Of a stretch of 64,000 nucleotides of DNA, positions 57,248 through 64,000 are shown piece after piece. Positions within the stretch are counted from its first letter, which is position 1. Each line of letters starts with the position of its first letter. The notes beneath the pieces were generated by a model. The model worked only from the letters and a program-made list of their open reading frames with translations. It made no database searches and was not told where the DNA came from. The stretch covers positions 1 through 64,000 of the forward strand of contig NZ_LIPT01000008.1 in assembly GCF_001418225.1 (NCBI RefSeq). Direction: 5' to 3'. This DNA comes from Pannonibacter indicus (GTDB taxonomy: Bacteria; Pseudomonadota; Alphaproteobacteria; Rhizobiales; Stappiaceae). The position numbers and the translations under genes were made by a program.

Positions 57248-59413
57248 TCACGCCGCCGCGCTTCCCTCATACCCCAGCCTCGCGTTCAGCTTGGCGATGA
57301 GGTCCACGGCGGCGTCGGCGATGACGGTGCCGGGGGGGAAGATGGCGGTGGCGCCGGAGGCGTAGAGGGCGCCGTAGTCCTGCGGAGGGATGACGCCGCC
57401 GACGACGATCATGATGTCCTCGCGCCCTTCTGCGGCGAGTGCCGCCTTGAGGGCGGGCACCAGGGTGAGGTGGCCGGCGGCGAGCGACGACACGCCTACC
57501 ACATGCACGTCATTTTCCACCGCCTGCCGGGCGGCTTCCTCCGGGGTTGCAAACAGCGGGCCGATGTCCACGTCGAAGCCGAGGTCGGCGAAGGCGGAGG
57601 CGATCACCTTCTGGCCGCGGTCGTGGCCGTCCTGCCCCATTTTGGCGACGAGAATGCGCGGGCGGCGCCCGTCGTTCTCCTCGAAGGCCTCGACAAGCTT
57701 CTGCACCTTGCCCACCTTGTCCGACATGGCCCCTGCCTCGCGCTTGTAGACGCCGGAAATGGAGCGGATCTCCGCCTTGTGGCGGCCAAACACCTGCTCC
57801 ATCGCCAGGCTGATTTCGCCCACCGTCGCCTTCGCCCTTGCCGCCTTGACGGAAAGGTCCAGCAGGTTGCCTTCGCCGGATGCAGCGCAGGCGGTGAGGG
57901 CGGCCAGCGCGGCCTGTGTTTCGGCCTCGTTGCGCTCGGCCTTGAGGCGCTGCAGCTTTTCGATCTGCATGGCGCGCACCTGCGCATTGTCCACCTTCAG
58001 AACCTCAATGGGCTCTTCGAAGTCCGGCTTGTACTTGTTGACGCCCACCACGGTCTGCGCGCCGCTGTCGATGCGCGCCTGCGTCTTGGCGGCGGCCTCC
58101 TCGATGCGCAGCTTCGGGATGCCCTTTTCGATGGCCTTGGCCATACCGCCCAGCGCCTCGACTTCTGTGATATGCGCCATGGCCTTCGCGGCGAGATCCG
58201 CCGTCAGCTTCTCCACATAGAAGGACCCGCCCCACAGATCGATGGGGCTGGTGGTGCCGCTTTCCTGCTGCAGGAACAACTGGGTGTTGCGGGCGATCCG
58301 GGCGGAAAAGTCCGTCGGCAAGGCCAGCGCCTCGTCCAGCGCGTTGGTGTGCAGCGACTGGGTGTGGCCTTGCGTCGCCGCCATAGCCTCCACGCAGGTG
58401 CGGATGACGTTGTTGTAGACATCCTGCGCCGTCAACGACCAGCCGGAGGTCTGCGAATGGGTGCGCAGCGACAGGGACTTGCCGCTCTTCGGCGCAAAAT
58501 TCTGCTGCATCAGCTGCGCCCAGATCAGGCGCGCGGCGCGCAGTTTTGCCACTTCCATGAAGAAGTTCATGCCGATGGCCCAGAAGAACGACAGGCGCGG
58601 CGCGAACTGGTCGATGTCCATGCCCGCCGCCACCCCGGCGCGGGCGTATTCGATGCCGTCGGCAATGGTATAGGCCAGCTCCAGATCCGCCGTCGCCCCG
58701 GCTTCCTGCATGTGATAGCCGGAGATGGAGATGGAATTGAACTTCGGCATGTTCTGCGAGGTATAGGCAAAAATGTCCGAAATGATCCGCATCGAGGGCG
58801 CAGGCGGGTAGATGTAGGTGTTGCGGACCATGAACTCCTTGAGGATGTCGTTCTGGATGGTCCCCGACAGCAGGTTCTGCGCCACGCCCTGCTCTTCGGC
58901 GGCAACGATATAGAGCGCGAGCACCGGCAGCACGGCGCCGTTCATGGTCATGGACACGCTCATCTGATCCAGCGGGATGCCGGAAAACAGCGTGCGCATG
59001 TCGAAGATGCTGTCGATGGCCACGCCCGCCATGCCCACGTCACCGGCCACACGCGGGTGGTCGCTGTCATAGCCGCGATGGGTGGCAAGGTCGAAGGCGA
59101 CGGAGAGCCCCTTCTGGCCGGCCGCCAGATTGCGCCGGTAGAAGGCGTTGGAATCCTCCGCCGTGGAGAAGCCCGCATATTGGCGCACGGTCCAGGGCTG
59201 CTGCACATACATGGTGGGATAAGGCCCGCGCACGAAAGGCGGCAGGCCGGGGTAGCTGTCGAGATGCGGGAGGCCCTCAAGATCGGCAGCTGTTGGCACC
59301 GGCGGCACGGCGATGCCCTCCGGCGTCATCCAGCTGTCCAGGCCCTCAGGCGCTTCGGCCTTGCCCAGTGCGTCACGGAACGGACGGCCCGCAAAATTCG
59401 GAATACGGCTCAC
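57248..59413 (-). CDS. mutB: Methylmalonyl-CoA mutase large (catalytic) subunit
   Basis: 721 residues. The N-terminal barrel begins [20 protein letters not shown], with [20 protein letters not shown] and the substrate-binding region following. The C-terminal cobalamin domain has the base-off motif [20 protein letters not shown] with the Co-ligating His, then [12 protein letters not shown] and [11 protein letters not shown]. It isomerises (R)-methylmalonyl-CoA and succinyl-CoA, the last step of propionyl-CoA use. Its start overlaps the small-subunit stop by four bases, so the two are translationally coupled. Confidence 0.96.
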   Translation of the reverse strand: MSRIPNFAGRPFRDALGKAEAPEGLDSWMTPEGIAVPPVPTAADLEGLPHLDSYPGLPPFVRGPYPTMYVQQPWTVRQYAGFSTAEDSNAFYRRNLAAGQKGLSVAFDLATHRGYDSDHPRVAGDVGMAGVAIDSIFDMRTLFSGIPLDQMSVSMTMNGAVLPVLALYIVAAEEQGVAQNLLSGTIQNDILKEFMVRNTYIYPPAPSMRIISDIFAYTSQNMPKFNSISISGYHMQEAGATADLELAYTIADGIEYARAGVAAGMDIDQFAPRLSFFWAIGMNFFMEVAKLRAARLIWAQLMQQNFAPKSGKSLSLRTHSQTSGWSLTAQDVYNNVIRTCVEAMAATQGHTQSLHTNALDEALALPTDFSARIARNTQLFLQQESGTTSPIDLWGGSFYVEKLTADLAAKAMAHITEVEALGGMAKAIEKGIPKLRIEEAAAKTQARIDSGAQTVVGVNKYKPDFEEPIEVLKVDNAQVRAMQIEKLQRLKAERNEAETQAALAALTACAASGEGNLLDLSVKAARAKATVGEISLAMEQVFGRHKAEIRSISGVYKREAGAMSDKVGKVQKLVEAFEENDGRRPRILVAKMGQDGHDRGQKVIASAFADLGFDVDIGPLFATPEEAARQAVENDVHVVGVSSLAAGHLTLVPALKAALAAEGREDIMIVVGGVIPPQDYGALYASGATAIFPPGTVIADAAVDLIAKLNARLGYEGSAAA

Positions 59414-61407
59414 AGCAGCCCCTCCCCTGATATTCCCACCTCAACTGGCAAGCCAAGACGCCTGTGCGCGTCGGCGAGGATGTCCAGCATGGCACAGCCC
59501 TCGAAGACAAAGGTGCTGACGCCTGCTTCCTTCAAGGAGGCCTCCAGTTCGCCCGGCTTTCCGGCCAGATAGATGTGCTCCGCCCCGGCGGCGGAAAGGG
59601 CCGCGGCCGCCTCCGCGCCTTGCGCGGCATAGATCTTGTCGGAAGAGACGAGGCAGACCAGCGGCGCCCCGCTGGCGCGCCAGGCCTCGACGGTGGCGCC
59701 GATGCCGTCCGTCTCTGTCCCGCCGGTCACCGGCAGGCCGCCCGCCTCGAAGAAATTCTTGGCCCAGGTTGCCCTCGCTGTGAAATCCGCCAGCGGCCCC
59801 AGCGCGGCCAGGAAAACGGTACGCCTGGACGGATTGGTCAGGGCGGCGGCCTCCCGCAGGCGCTCGAATGGCTCGGACTGGCGTTCCGGCCGCGGCATCC
59901 TGGTGTTGAGGCTGATCTCGTCGATCAGCGGGCGGGACGCCATGATGTCCGTCAGCGTCGCGCCCTGTTCCAGCGCGTCGAAAACCGCCTGCATGACGGA
60001 TCCCTCCCCCGGTCTCGGCAGAGCGAGGGTTGAAGAGGCAGCGTCCAGCAGCAGATGCTCACCGGAGAGAACCCGCACCGGCCCTTCCTGCAGGTTGGGG
60101 AAGGCGCTGACGCCGGTGATCTGCTGGCGGCGGCTGGCAATCTTCTGGCTGCGCTCCGCCCTTGCCGCGTCCACGCGTTTCTGGACGGTACCGGCCATCA
60201 TGGCCTCAACGATGCCGCCGGCTGCTTCCGTTTCCTGAAACAGCGCCCAGGCAGCAGCGGCCAGATCTTCAGTCCGGGCCTCGATGGCGCCGGAACCGGC
60301 GCCCGGATCGGCCACCCGGTGCAGGTTGCTCTCCTCGATCAGGATGGTCTGGGTGTTGCGGGCAACGCGCCGGGCAAAGCTGTCCGGCAGGCCGCAGGCG
60401 GTGGTGAAGGGCAGCACGCTGATACTGTCCGCCCCGCCCACGCCGGCCGCAAAGCAGGCCACGGTGCCGCGCAGAATGTTCACGTATGGATCGGCCTTGG
60501 TCAGCATCCGCCAGGAGGTTTCCATATGCAGATGCAGGTGGTGTTGCGGCAACCCGCTTTGCTCCAGCACAGCCGCCCAGAGACGGCGCATCGCCCGCGC
60601 CTTTGCAATGGTGCCGGTCTGGTCGGCCGTGGCGGCCAGCGTCATGCTGATGCGGGCGGCCGGGTTGTCCCCGCCTGCTCCTTCTGCATCAAAGTCGCGC
60701 AGATACTGCAGGGCGGCTGCCAGCGTCCAGGCAAGTTCCTGGGCATCAGTTGCCCCGCGGTTATGCCAGCTGCGGCCATCACTGCACATCAACGGCCCGT
60801 TCAGGCCGCGATCCGCCGCGAAACGGTCCAGATCGGCCATCCGCTTGCGCAATACGGGAATGGAATTCTTGAGCGTGCCAGTGTGCACCAGCTTGGTCAC
60901 ATAGTCACTGCAAGAAATGATATTAAGCTTCGACACGTCCAGCCCCATGCGCTGAGCGTGACCAATCAGCAGGGCCAGCGTCGAACCGCTTTCATAACCG
61001 CCATCGACCCGTATGGTGATGAGATCGGTGTAGACGCCTTCGAACAGACGGTCGAACCCGGCTGCATCCTGCGCCCCGCAGCCAAAGCCATGGGCATTGG
61101 CTGAGGAGGTCAGAACCAGGTCGATGCCATCGGCACCGCCCGCCAGATCCTCCAGCAGCAGCCGGTTGGCAGCTTCCACATCCGGGTGGTCAACGCGCTG
61201 CAGAATTTTCCAGGGCTGCCCGGCCGGGCGGCCAGCGCGCGGGGAGGCTTCCGCCTTGCGCGGATACAAGGGCGCAATGGCAAGGCTGTCCTCGCTGCGC
61301 GAGACGAGACGCTCGCGCGGAGCGCCCTTCAGCGCCTTGTCAACGGCTGCCAGCCATGCAGCTTCATCAGGTGTCCAGTCCGGGTGCAATTCTGCCACGA
61401 CGCTCAA
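59410..61407 (-). CDS. mutA: Methylmalonyl-CoA mutase small subunit
   Basis: 665 residues, related to the large subunit but lacking the cobalamin-binding DxHxxG motif, as expected for the non-catalytic partner. Recognisable pieces are [40 protein letters not shown] and [20 protein letters not shown], with [20 protein letters not shown] and a degenerate C-terminal Rossmann-like domain ([20 protein letters not shown]). First gene of the two-gene operon. A roughly 390-base upstream region separates it from the divergent LuxR gene. Confidence 0.93.
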   Translation of the reverse strand: MSVVAELHPDWTPDEAAWLAAVDKALKGAPRERLVSRSEDSLAIAPLYPRKAEASPRAGRPAGQPWKILQRVDHPDVEAANRLLLEDLAGGADGIDLVLTSSANAHGFGCGAQDAAGFDRLFEGVYTDLITIRVDGGYESGSTLALLIGHAQRMGLDVSKLNIISCSDYVTKLVHTGTLKNSIPVLRKRMADLDRFAADRGLNGPLMCSDGRSWHNRGATDAQELAWTLAAALQYLRDFDAEGAGGDNPAARISMTLAATADQTGTIAKARAMRRLWAAVLEQSGLPQHHLHLHMETSWRMLTKADPYVNILRGTVACFAAGVGGADSISVLPFTTACGLPDSFARRVARNTQTILIEESNLHRVADPGAGSGAIEARTEDLAAAAWALFQETEAAGGIVEAMMAGTVQKRVDAARAERSQKIASRRQQITGVSAFPNLQEGPVRVLSGEHLLLDAASSTLALPRPGEGSVMQAVFDALEQGATLTDIMASRPLIDEISLNTRMPRPERQSEPFERLREAAALTNPSRRTVFLAALGPLADFTARATWAKNFFEAGGLPVTGGTETDGIGATVEAWRASGAPLVCLVSSDKIYAAQGAEAAAALSAAGAEHIYLAGKPGELEASLKEAGVSTFVFEGCAMLDILADAHRRLGLPVEVGISGEGLL

Positions 61408-61740
61408 CTCCTCGGGATTGTCACCTTTATTTCATTTGAGGGAGAGTGAGACAAGCTCGCCCAAAGGCTGAAGCCTTTCCGCCAACGGACGCAGCGTTAT
61501 CATGATGATAACCATCCAGCCGCCGTTTGCCCGTCTTTGCCTGATTGTTCCGGCATCAGGTGCAGATTGGCGGATTTGGCAAAAACTCTGCTCATATTAC
61601 GGTTGGTATTTTTATGGTTTCTAGGCTAAAAGCAAAGACAAGCTTCCGGCAAGCAAAACGCCTGTTTCCCGGCAGCCCGCAGACCGGAAACGCTTCCCAT
61701 CAAAAAACAGCGGACGGCCTGCAGACCCGAATAAGGTCAA

Positions 61741-61760
61741 ACTTCCGGTCACCCGGAAGT
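61741..61760 (+). promoter_or_regulatory. 20-bp inverted repeat upstream of the LuxR-type gene
   Basis: ACTTCCGGTCACCCGGAAGT has perfect 8-bp arms around a four-base centre and ends about 43 bases before the LuxR-type start. Lux boxes are 18-20-bp palindromes, so it is a candidate autoregulatory site, although it lacks the usual CTG...CAG ends. Confidence 0.5.
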
Positions 61761-61803
61761 ATAACAACAAGCGGTTCATGCCGCCTGCAAGTGGATGTGC
61801 ACA

Positions 61804-62505
61804 ATGATGGATGAAGCTGAACTCAGCACAGAGCTGCGTACCATTTCAGAGTCGGACTCTGCCCAGATTGTCCTTGACGTTCTGGAGACAAATCTCCGCC
61901 GTCTGGGGGCGACCCATATTCTCGTCACCGGCCTGCCGATGCCCAAGCGCTCCATCGAGAGCCTGGTACAGCGCTACCGCTGGCCGGATGCACGCACCGG
62001 TTCGGCTGACAATCCGCCGCTCTCGGCCAATGATGCGGTCCTGTCCCTCGGCCTTGCCTCGGACCGCACGTCGGTCTGGACAGTGTCGGCCGGTGACACA
62101 CAGCATTCGCGCCTGATGGCTGCGGTTGGAGAAGGCTACCAGATCATCGCGGTGCCGGTGACCGAACTGCAGCCCTTCCAGGCCTTCGTCTATTGCGCCG
62201 GCCCCAGCCTCAAGTCCGACAAATGCTCGCTCGCGGCCATCGAAATGATTGCGGAAGCGGTCTTCGTGAAGCTGCAGGACATGGGTGTCATCACCGCCCA
62301 GCGCCCCGGCGCATTGTCCACCCGCGAGCGCAAGGTGCTTGAACTCACCGCCTTCGGCAAGACTGCAGGGGAAATTGCCGAGCTTCTGGATATTTCCCAG
62401 CGTACGGTGCATGCCCACCTGCAGAACGCCAGCGTCAAGCTGAACGCCTCCAACAAGACCCATACGGTCGTTGAGGCCCTGCGCTACGGGCAGATCCGCG
62501 TCTGA
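61804..62505 (+). CDS. LuxR-family transcriptional regulator, no adjacent LuxI
   Basis: 233 residues from the ATG at 61804; ATG at 61795 is an in-frame alternative. The N-terminal 150 residues fit an autoinducer-binding-like domain (LRRLGATHILVTGLPMPKRS and a WTVSAGDTQHS segment). The C-terminal helix-turn-helix is clear: LSTRERKVLELTAFGKTAGE, IAELLDISQRTVHAHLQNAS and VKLNASNKTHTVVEALRYGQ. No luxI-type synthase lies in the window, so it may be an orphan (solo) receptor. Closed by a terminator 25 bases downstream. Confidence 0.9.
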   Translation: MMDEAELSTELRTISESDSAQIVLDVLETNLRRLGATHILVTGLPMPKRSIESLVQRYRWPDARTGSADNPPLSANDAVLSLGLASDRTSVWTVSAGDTQHSRLMAAVGEGYQIIAVPVTELQPFQAFVYCAGPSLKSDKCSLAAIEMIAEAVFVKLQDMGVITAQRPGALSTRERKVLELTAFGKTAGEIAELLDISQRTVHAHLQNASVKLNASNKTHTVVEALRYGQIRV

Positions 62506-62530
62506 GCGCGGATGAGGGCAAGATTCCGAA

Positions 62531-62560
62531 GGCCCGCCAGTTGCATCCGGCGGGCCTTTT
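62531..62560 (+). terminator. Terminator of the LuxR-type gene
   Basis: Perfect 8-bp stem GGCCCGCC with GGCGGGCC, ten-base loop, followed by TTTTGTTTTTC. Confidence 0.85.
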
Positions 62561-62589
62561 GTTTTTCAGGCAGCTGCGAAGCTCGGCTG

Positions 62590-62997
62590 TCAGTATGTGA
62601 GGATGGCCGGCAGTTGCTTGGCCTCTTCGATCCATCGGGCCACCATCGTCTCCGACGGCACCTGGCGGACAAGTCTTTTCACCGAATTCACCTCGGCCAT
62701 TTTCGCGGTCAGATTTGCGGGCACCCGGTGCTTCAGTTCCTTCACAGTGTCGACACCAGCTGCTTCCAGCAGTTCGGAATATTCCTCTGCAACGCCCCTG
62801 ATGCGCATCAGATCGGCCATGTTGGCCCATTTCAGGATCCGCTTGTGTTCGATGCCGGTTTCCGCGCCCAGCGCCTCGCGCCCCTTGGGATCCTTGGCAA
62901 GCTCCAGCAGATCGCCGGTCGTCCGGATGCCCGCCGCGTGAAGCCTTTCTGCATAGACAGGACCGATGCCTTCAATATCAATGACTGGATAAGACAT
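62590..62997 (-). CDS. DUF4332 helix-hairpin-helix protein
   Basis: 135 residues from the ATG at 62997 (MSYPVIDIEGIGPVYAERL). Two helix-hairpin-helix-like units are visible: IEGIGPVYAERLHAAGIRTTG and IRGVAEEYSELLEAAGVDTV, each followed by a helical segment, matching DUF4332. These motifs often bind DNA non-specifically, but the function of the family is not known to me. A farther upstream start would add 28 residues without similarity. Convergent with the LuxR-type gene. Confidence 0.85.
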   Translation of the reverse strand: MSYPVIDIEGIGPVYAERLHAAGIRTTGDLLELAKDPKGREALGAETGIEHKRILKWANMADLMRIRGVAEEYSELLEAAGVDTVKELKHRVPANLTAKMAEVNSVKRLVRQVPSETMVARWIEEAKQLPAILTY

Positions 62998-63184
62998 GCG
63001 CATTACTCCCTTTAGCTCCCACCGGTCCGGCGCCGCAGCACCACCACCAATGCATTGAAGCCGCTGCGTCAAAAAATGCAATCACCCATGCCGCAACATT
63101 TTCCCGGGAGTGATTTGCCTCTGGACCGGGTCACATGCGGTGATAGAAATCACCAAGGGACATGACGCCAAAGGACGGGAAAAC

Positions 63185-64000
63185 GTGACGGACAGCATTT
63201 TCATTGGCAGCAGCGGCAAGGATGAGGTTCTGAACCTGAAGTTTGCCAACCGGCACGGGCTCATCACCGGGGCCACCGGCACCGGCAAGACGGTGACATT
63301 GCAGATCCTGGCGGAGGGCTTTTCCAAGGCCGGCGTCCCGGTCTTCTGTGCCGATGTGAAGGGCGATCTGTCGGGCATTGCCATGCCGGGCGATCCCAAG
63401 GACTTCCTGCTGAAGCGGGCAAAGGACATCGGCTATGCAGACCGCTATGAATTTGAAGGCTTCCCCACCGTCTTCTGGGATCTATTCGGCGAGCAGGGCC
63501 ATCCGCTCAGGGCAACCATCTCCGAGATCGGACCGCTGCTTCTGGCCCGGATGCTGGATCTCAACGAAACGCAGGAAGGCGTGCTGAACATTGCCTTTGA
63601 ACTGGCTGATGATGAGGGCCTGCTGCTGCTGGATCTGAAGGATCTGCGCGCCATGATCGCCCATGTGGGCGAGCGGGCGGCCGAGCTGTCACGCATCTAT
63701 GGCAATGTGTCTTCCGCCTCTGTGGGCGCCATTCAGCGCGCCTTGCTGGTGCTCGAACGCGAAGGCGCCGACAAGTTCTTTGGCGAGCCTGCCCTCGACA
63801 TCCGCGACTTTGCCCGTCAGAGCCGCGATGGGCTCGGCACCATCAACATTCTGGCCGCCGACCGGCTGATGCACTCGCCCCGGCTCTATGCCACCTTCCT
63901 GCTGTGGATGCTGTCGGAGCTGTTCGAGGAGCTGCCCGAGGTGGGCGATCCGGAAAAGCCAAAGCTGGTCTTTTTCTTCGACGAGGCGCATCTTCTGTTC
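63185..64000 (+). CDS. HerA-like/DUF853 ATPase, truncated by the window end
   Basis: Begins at a GTG with AAGGA nine bases upstream; the frame is open to the end of the window (272 codons seen; family members are about 500 residues). The Walker A loop GATGTGKT lies at residues 29-36 ([20 protein letters not shown]) and Walker B is [12 protein letters not shown] at the cut end. Further family segments are [16 protein letters not shown] and [20 protein letters not shown]. These proteins are hexameric motor ATPases related to HerA/FtsK, sometimes linked to DNA processing. Confidence 0.9.
   Translation, partial: MTDSIFIGSSGKDEVLNLKFANRHGLITGATGTGKTVTLQILAEGFSKAGVPVFCADVKGDLSGIAMPGDPKDFLLKRAKDIGYADRYEFEGFPTVFWDLFGEQGHPLRATISEIGPLLLARMLDLNETQEGVLNIAFELADDEGLLLLDLKDLRAMIAHVGERAAELSRIYGNVSSASVGAIQRALLVLEREGADKFFGEPALDIRDFARQSRDGLGTINILAADRLMHSPRLYATFLLWMLSELFEELPEVGDPEKPKLVFFFDEAHLLF

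Noticed and set aside
57107-59572. 821-codon open frame antisense to mutB
   Set aside because: Runs opposite to a fully conserved mutase; the product is low-complexity. Its first bases overlap the toxin remnant in another frame.

Overview
The window reads as chromosome of a GC-rich alphaproteobacterium, most likely order Hyphomicrobiales (Rhizobiales). The evidence is a MucR/Ros regulator with a variant zinc finger, a stand-alone DnaA domain IV protein, a complete Mrp/Pha cation-proton antiporter, a cytochrome c', methylmalonyl-CoA mutase as separate small and large subunits, and a DUF4332 protein. A Stappiaceae-like marine or soil genus would fit, but the genus is a guess. No rRNA, tRNA, CRISPR array or prophage was seen.

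Layout. 1-2.1 kb: DnaA-domain-IV protein overlapping a small ORF, a gene-poor stretch, then mucR with its AT-rich upstream region. 2.2-8.2 kb: seven-gene mrpA-G operon on the minus strand. 8.5-12.2 kb: DUF1284 protein, Fe/Mn superoxide dismutase, secreted thermonuclease with a sunset domain, and a divergent HxlR regulator/quinone-reductase-like pair around a perfect palindrome. 12.2-19.9 kb: oligopeptide ABC importer (fused ATPase, two permeases, binding protein) and an Uup-type ABC-F ATPase. 19.9-24.7 kb: a damaged region with two paralogous chemoreceptor genes, both disrupted, around an IS5-family element and a low-GC stretch. 24.8-26.8 kb: molybdenum cofactor genes mobA and moeA. 27-30.6 kb: polar amino-acid ABC importer lacking an ATPase gene, then a 3-hydroxyisobutyrate-dehydrogenase-family enzyme bracketed by two inverted copies of a structured repeat.

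30.7-36.8 kb: cytochrome b561-type protein plus PepSY protein, divergent from a second PepSY protein with a two-component system, then an S9 oligopeptidase. 36.9-39 kb: AraC-type regulator split by a frameshift and relics of a MacAB-like exporter. 39-43.5 kb: small exported protein, DUF2892 protein with a CRP/FNR-like site, Crp/Fnr regulator, diheme cytochrome c, cytochrome c', MFS transporter. 43.5-48.3 kb: class IV aminotransferase, LysE exporter, VOC protein, haloacid dehalogenase, PilZ-like protein, TetR regulator with operator, DUF2214 membrane protein. 48.4-52.7 kb: katG and a soluble double-PAS chemoreceptor. 52.9-57.2 kb: an intact aldehyde dehydrogenase beside a graveyard of amino-acid catabolic genes (D-threonine aldolase-like, ornithine cyclodeaminase, FAD amine oxidase) and a decayed ribbon-helix-helix/RelE toxin-antitoxin pair that keeps a perfect operator. 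57.2-61.4 kb: methylmalonyl-CoA mutase subunits. 61.7-64 kb: LuxR-type regulator with a 20-bp palindrome upstream, DUF4332 protein, and the start of a HerA-like ATPase cut by the window edge.

Functional themes are ion homeostasis and oxidative defence (Mrp, SodB, KatG, quinone reductase), peptide and amino-acid uptake, molybdenum cofactor synthesis, and c- and b-type cytochromes. The most unusual signal is a roughly 75-95 nt interspersed element (three good copies plus one 15-nt core match) whose first hairpin shows compensatory base changes. I did not find a convincing new multi-gene system.
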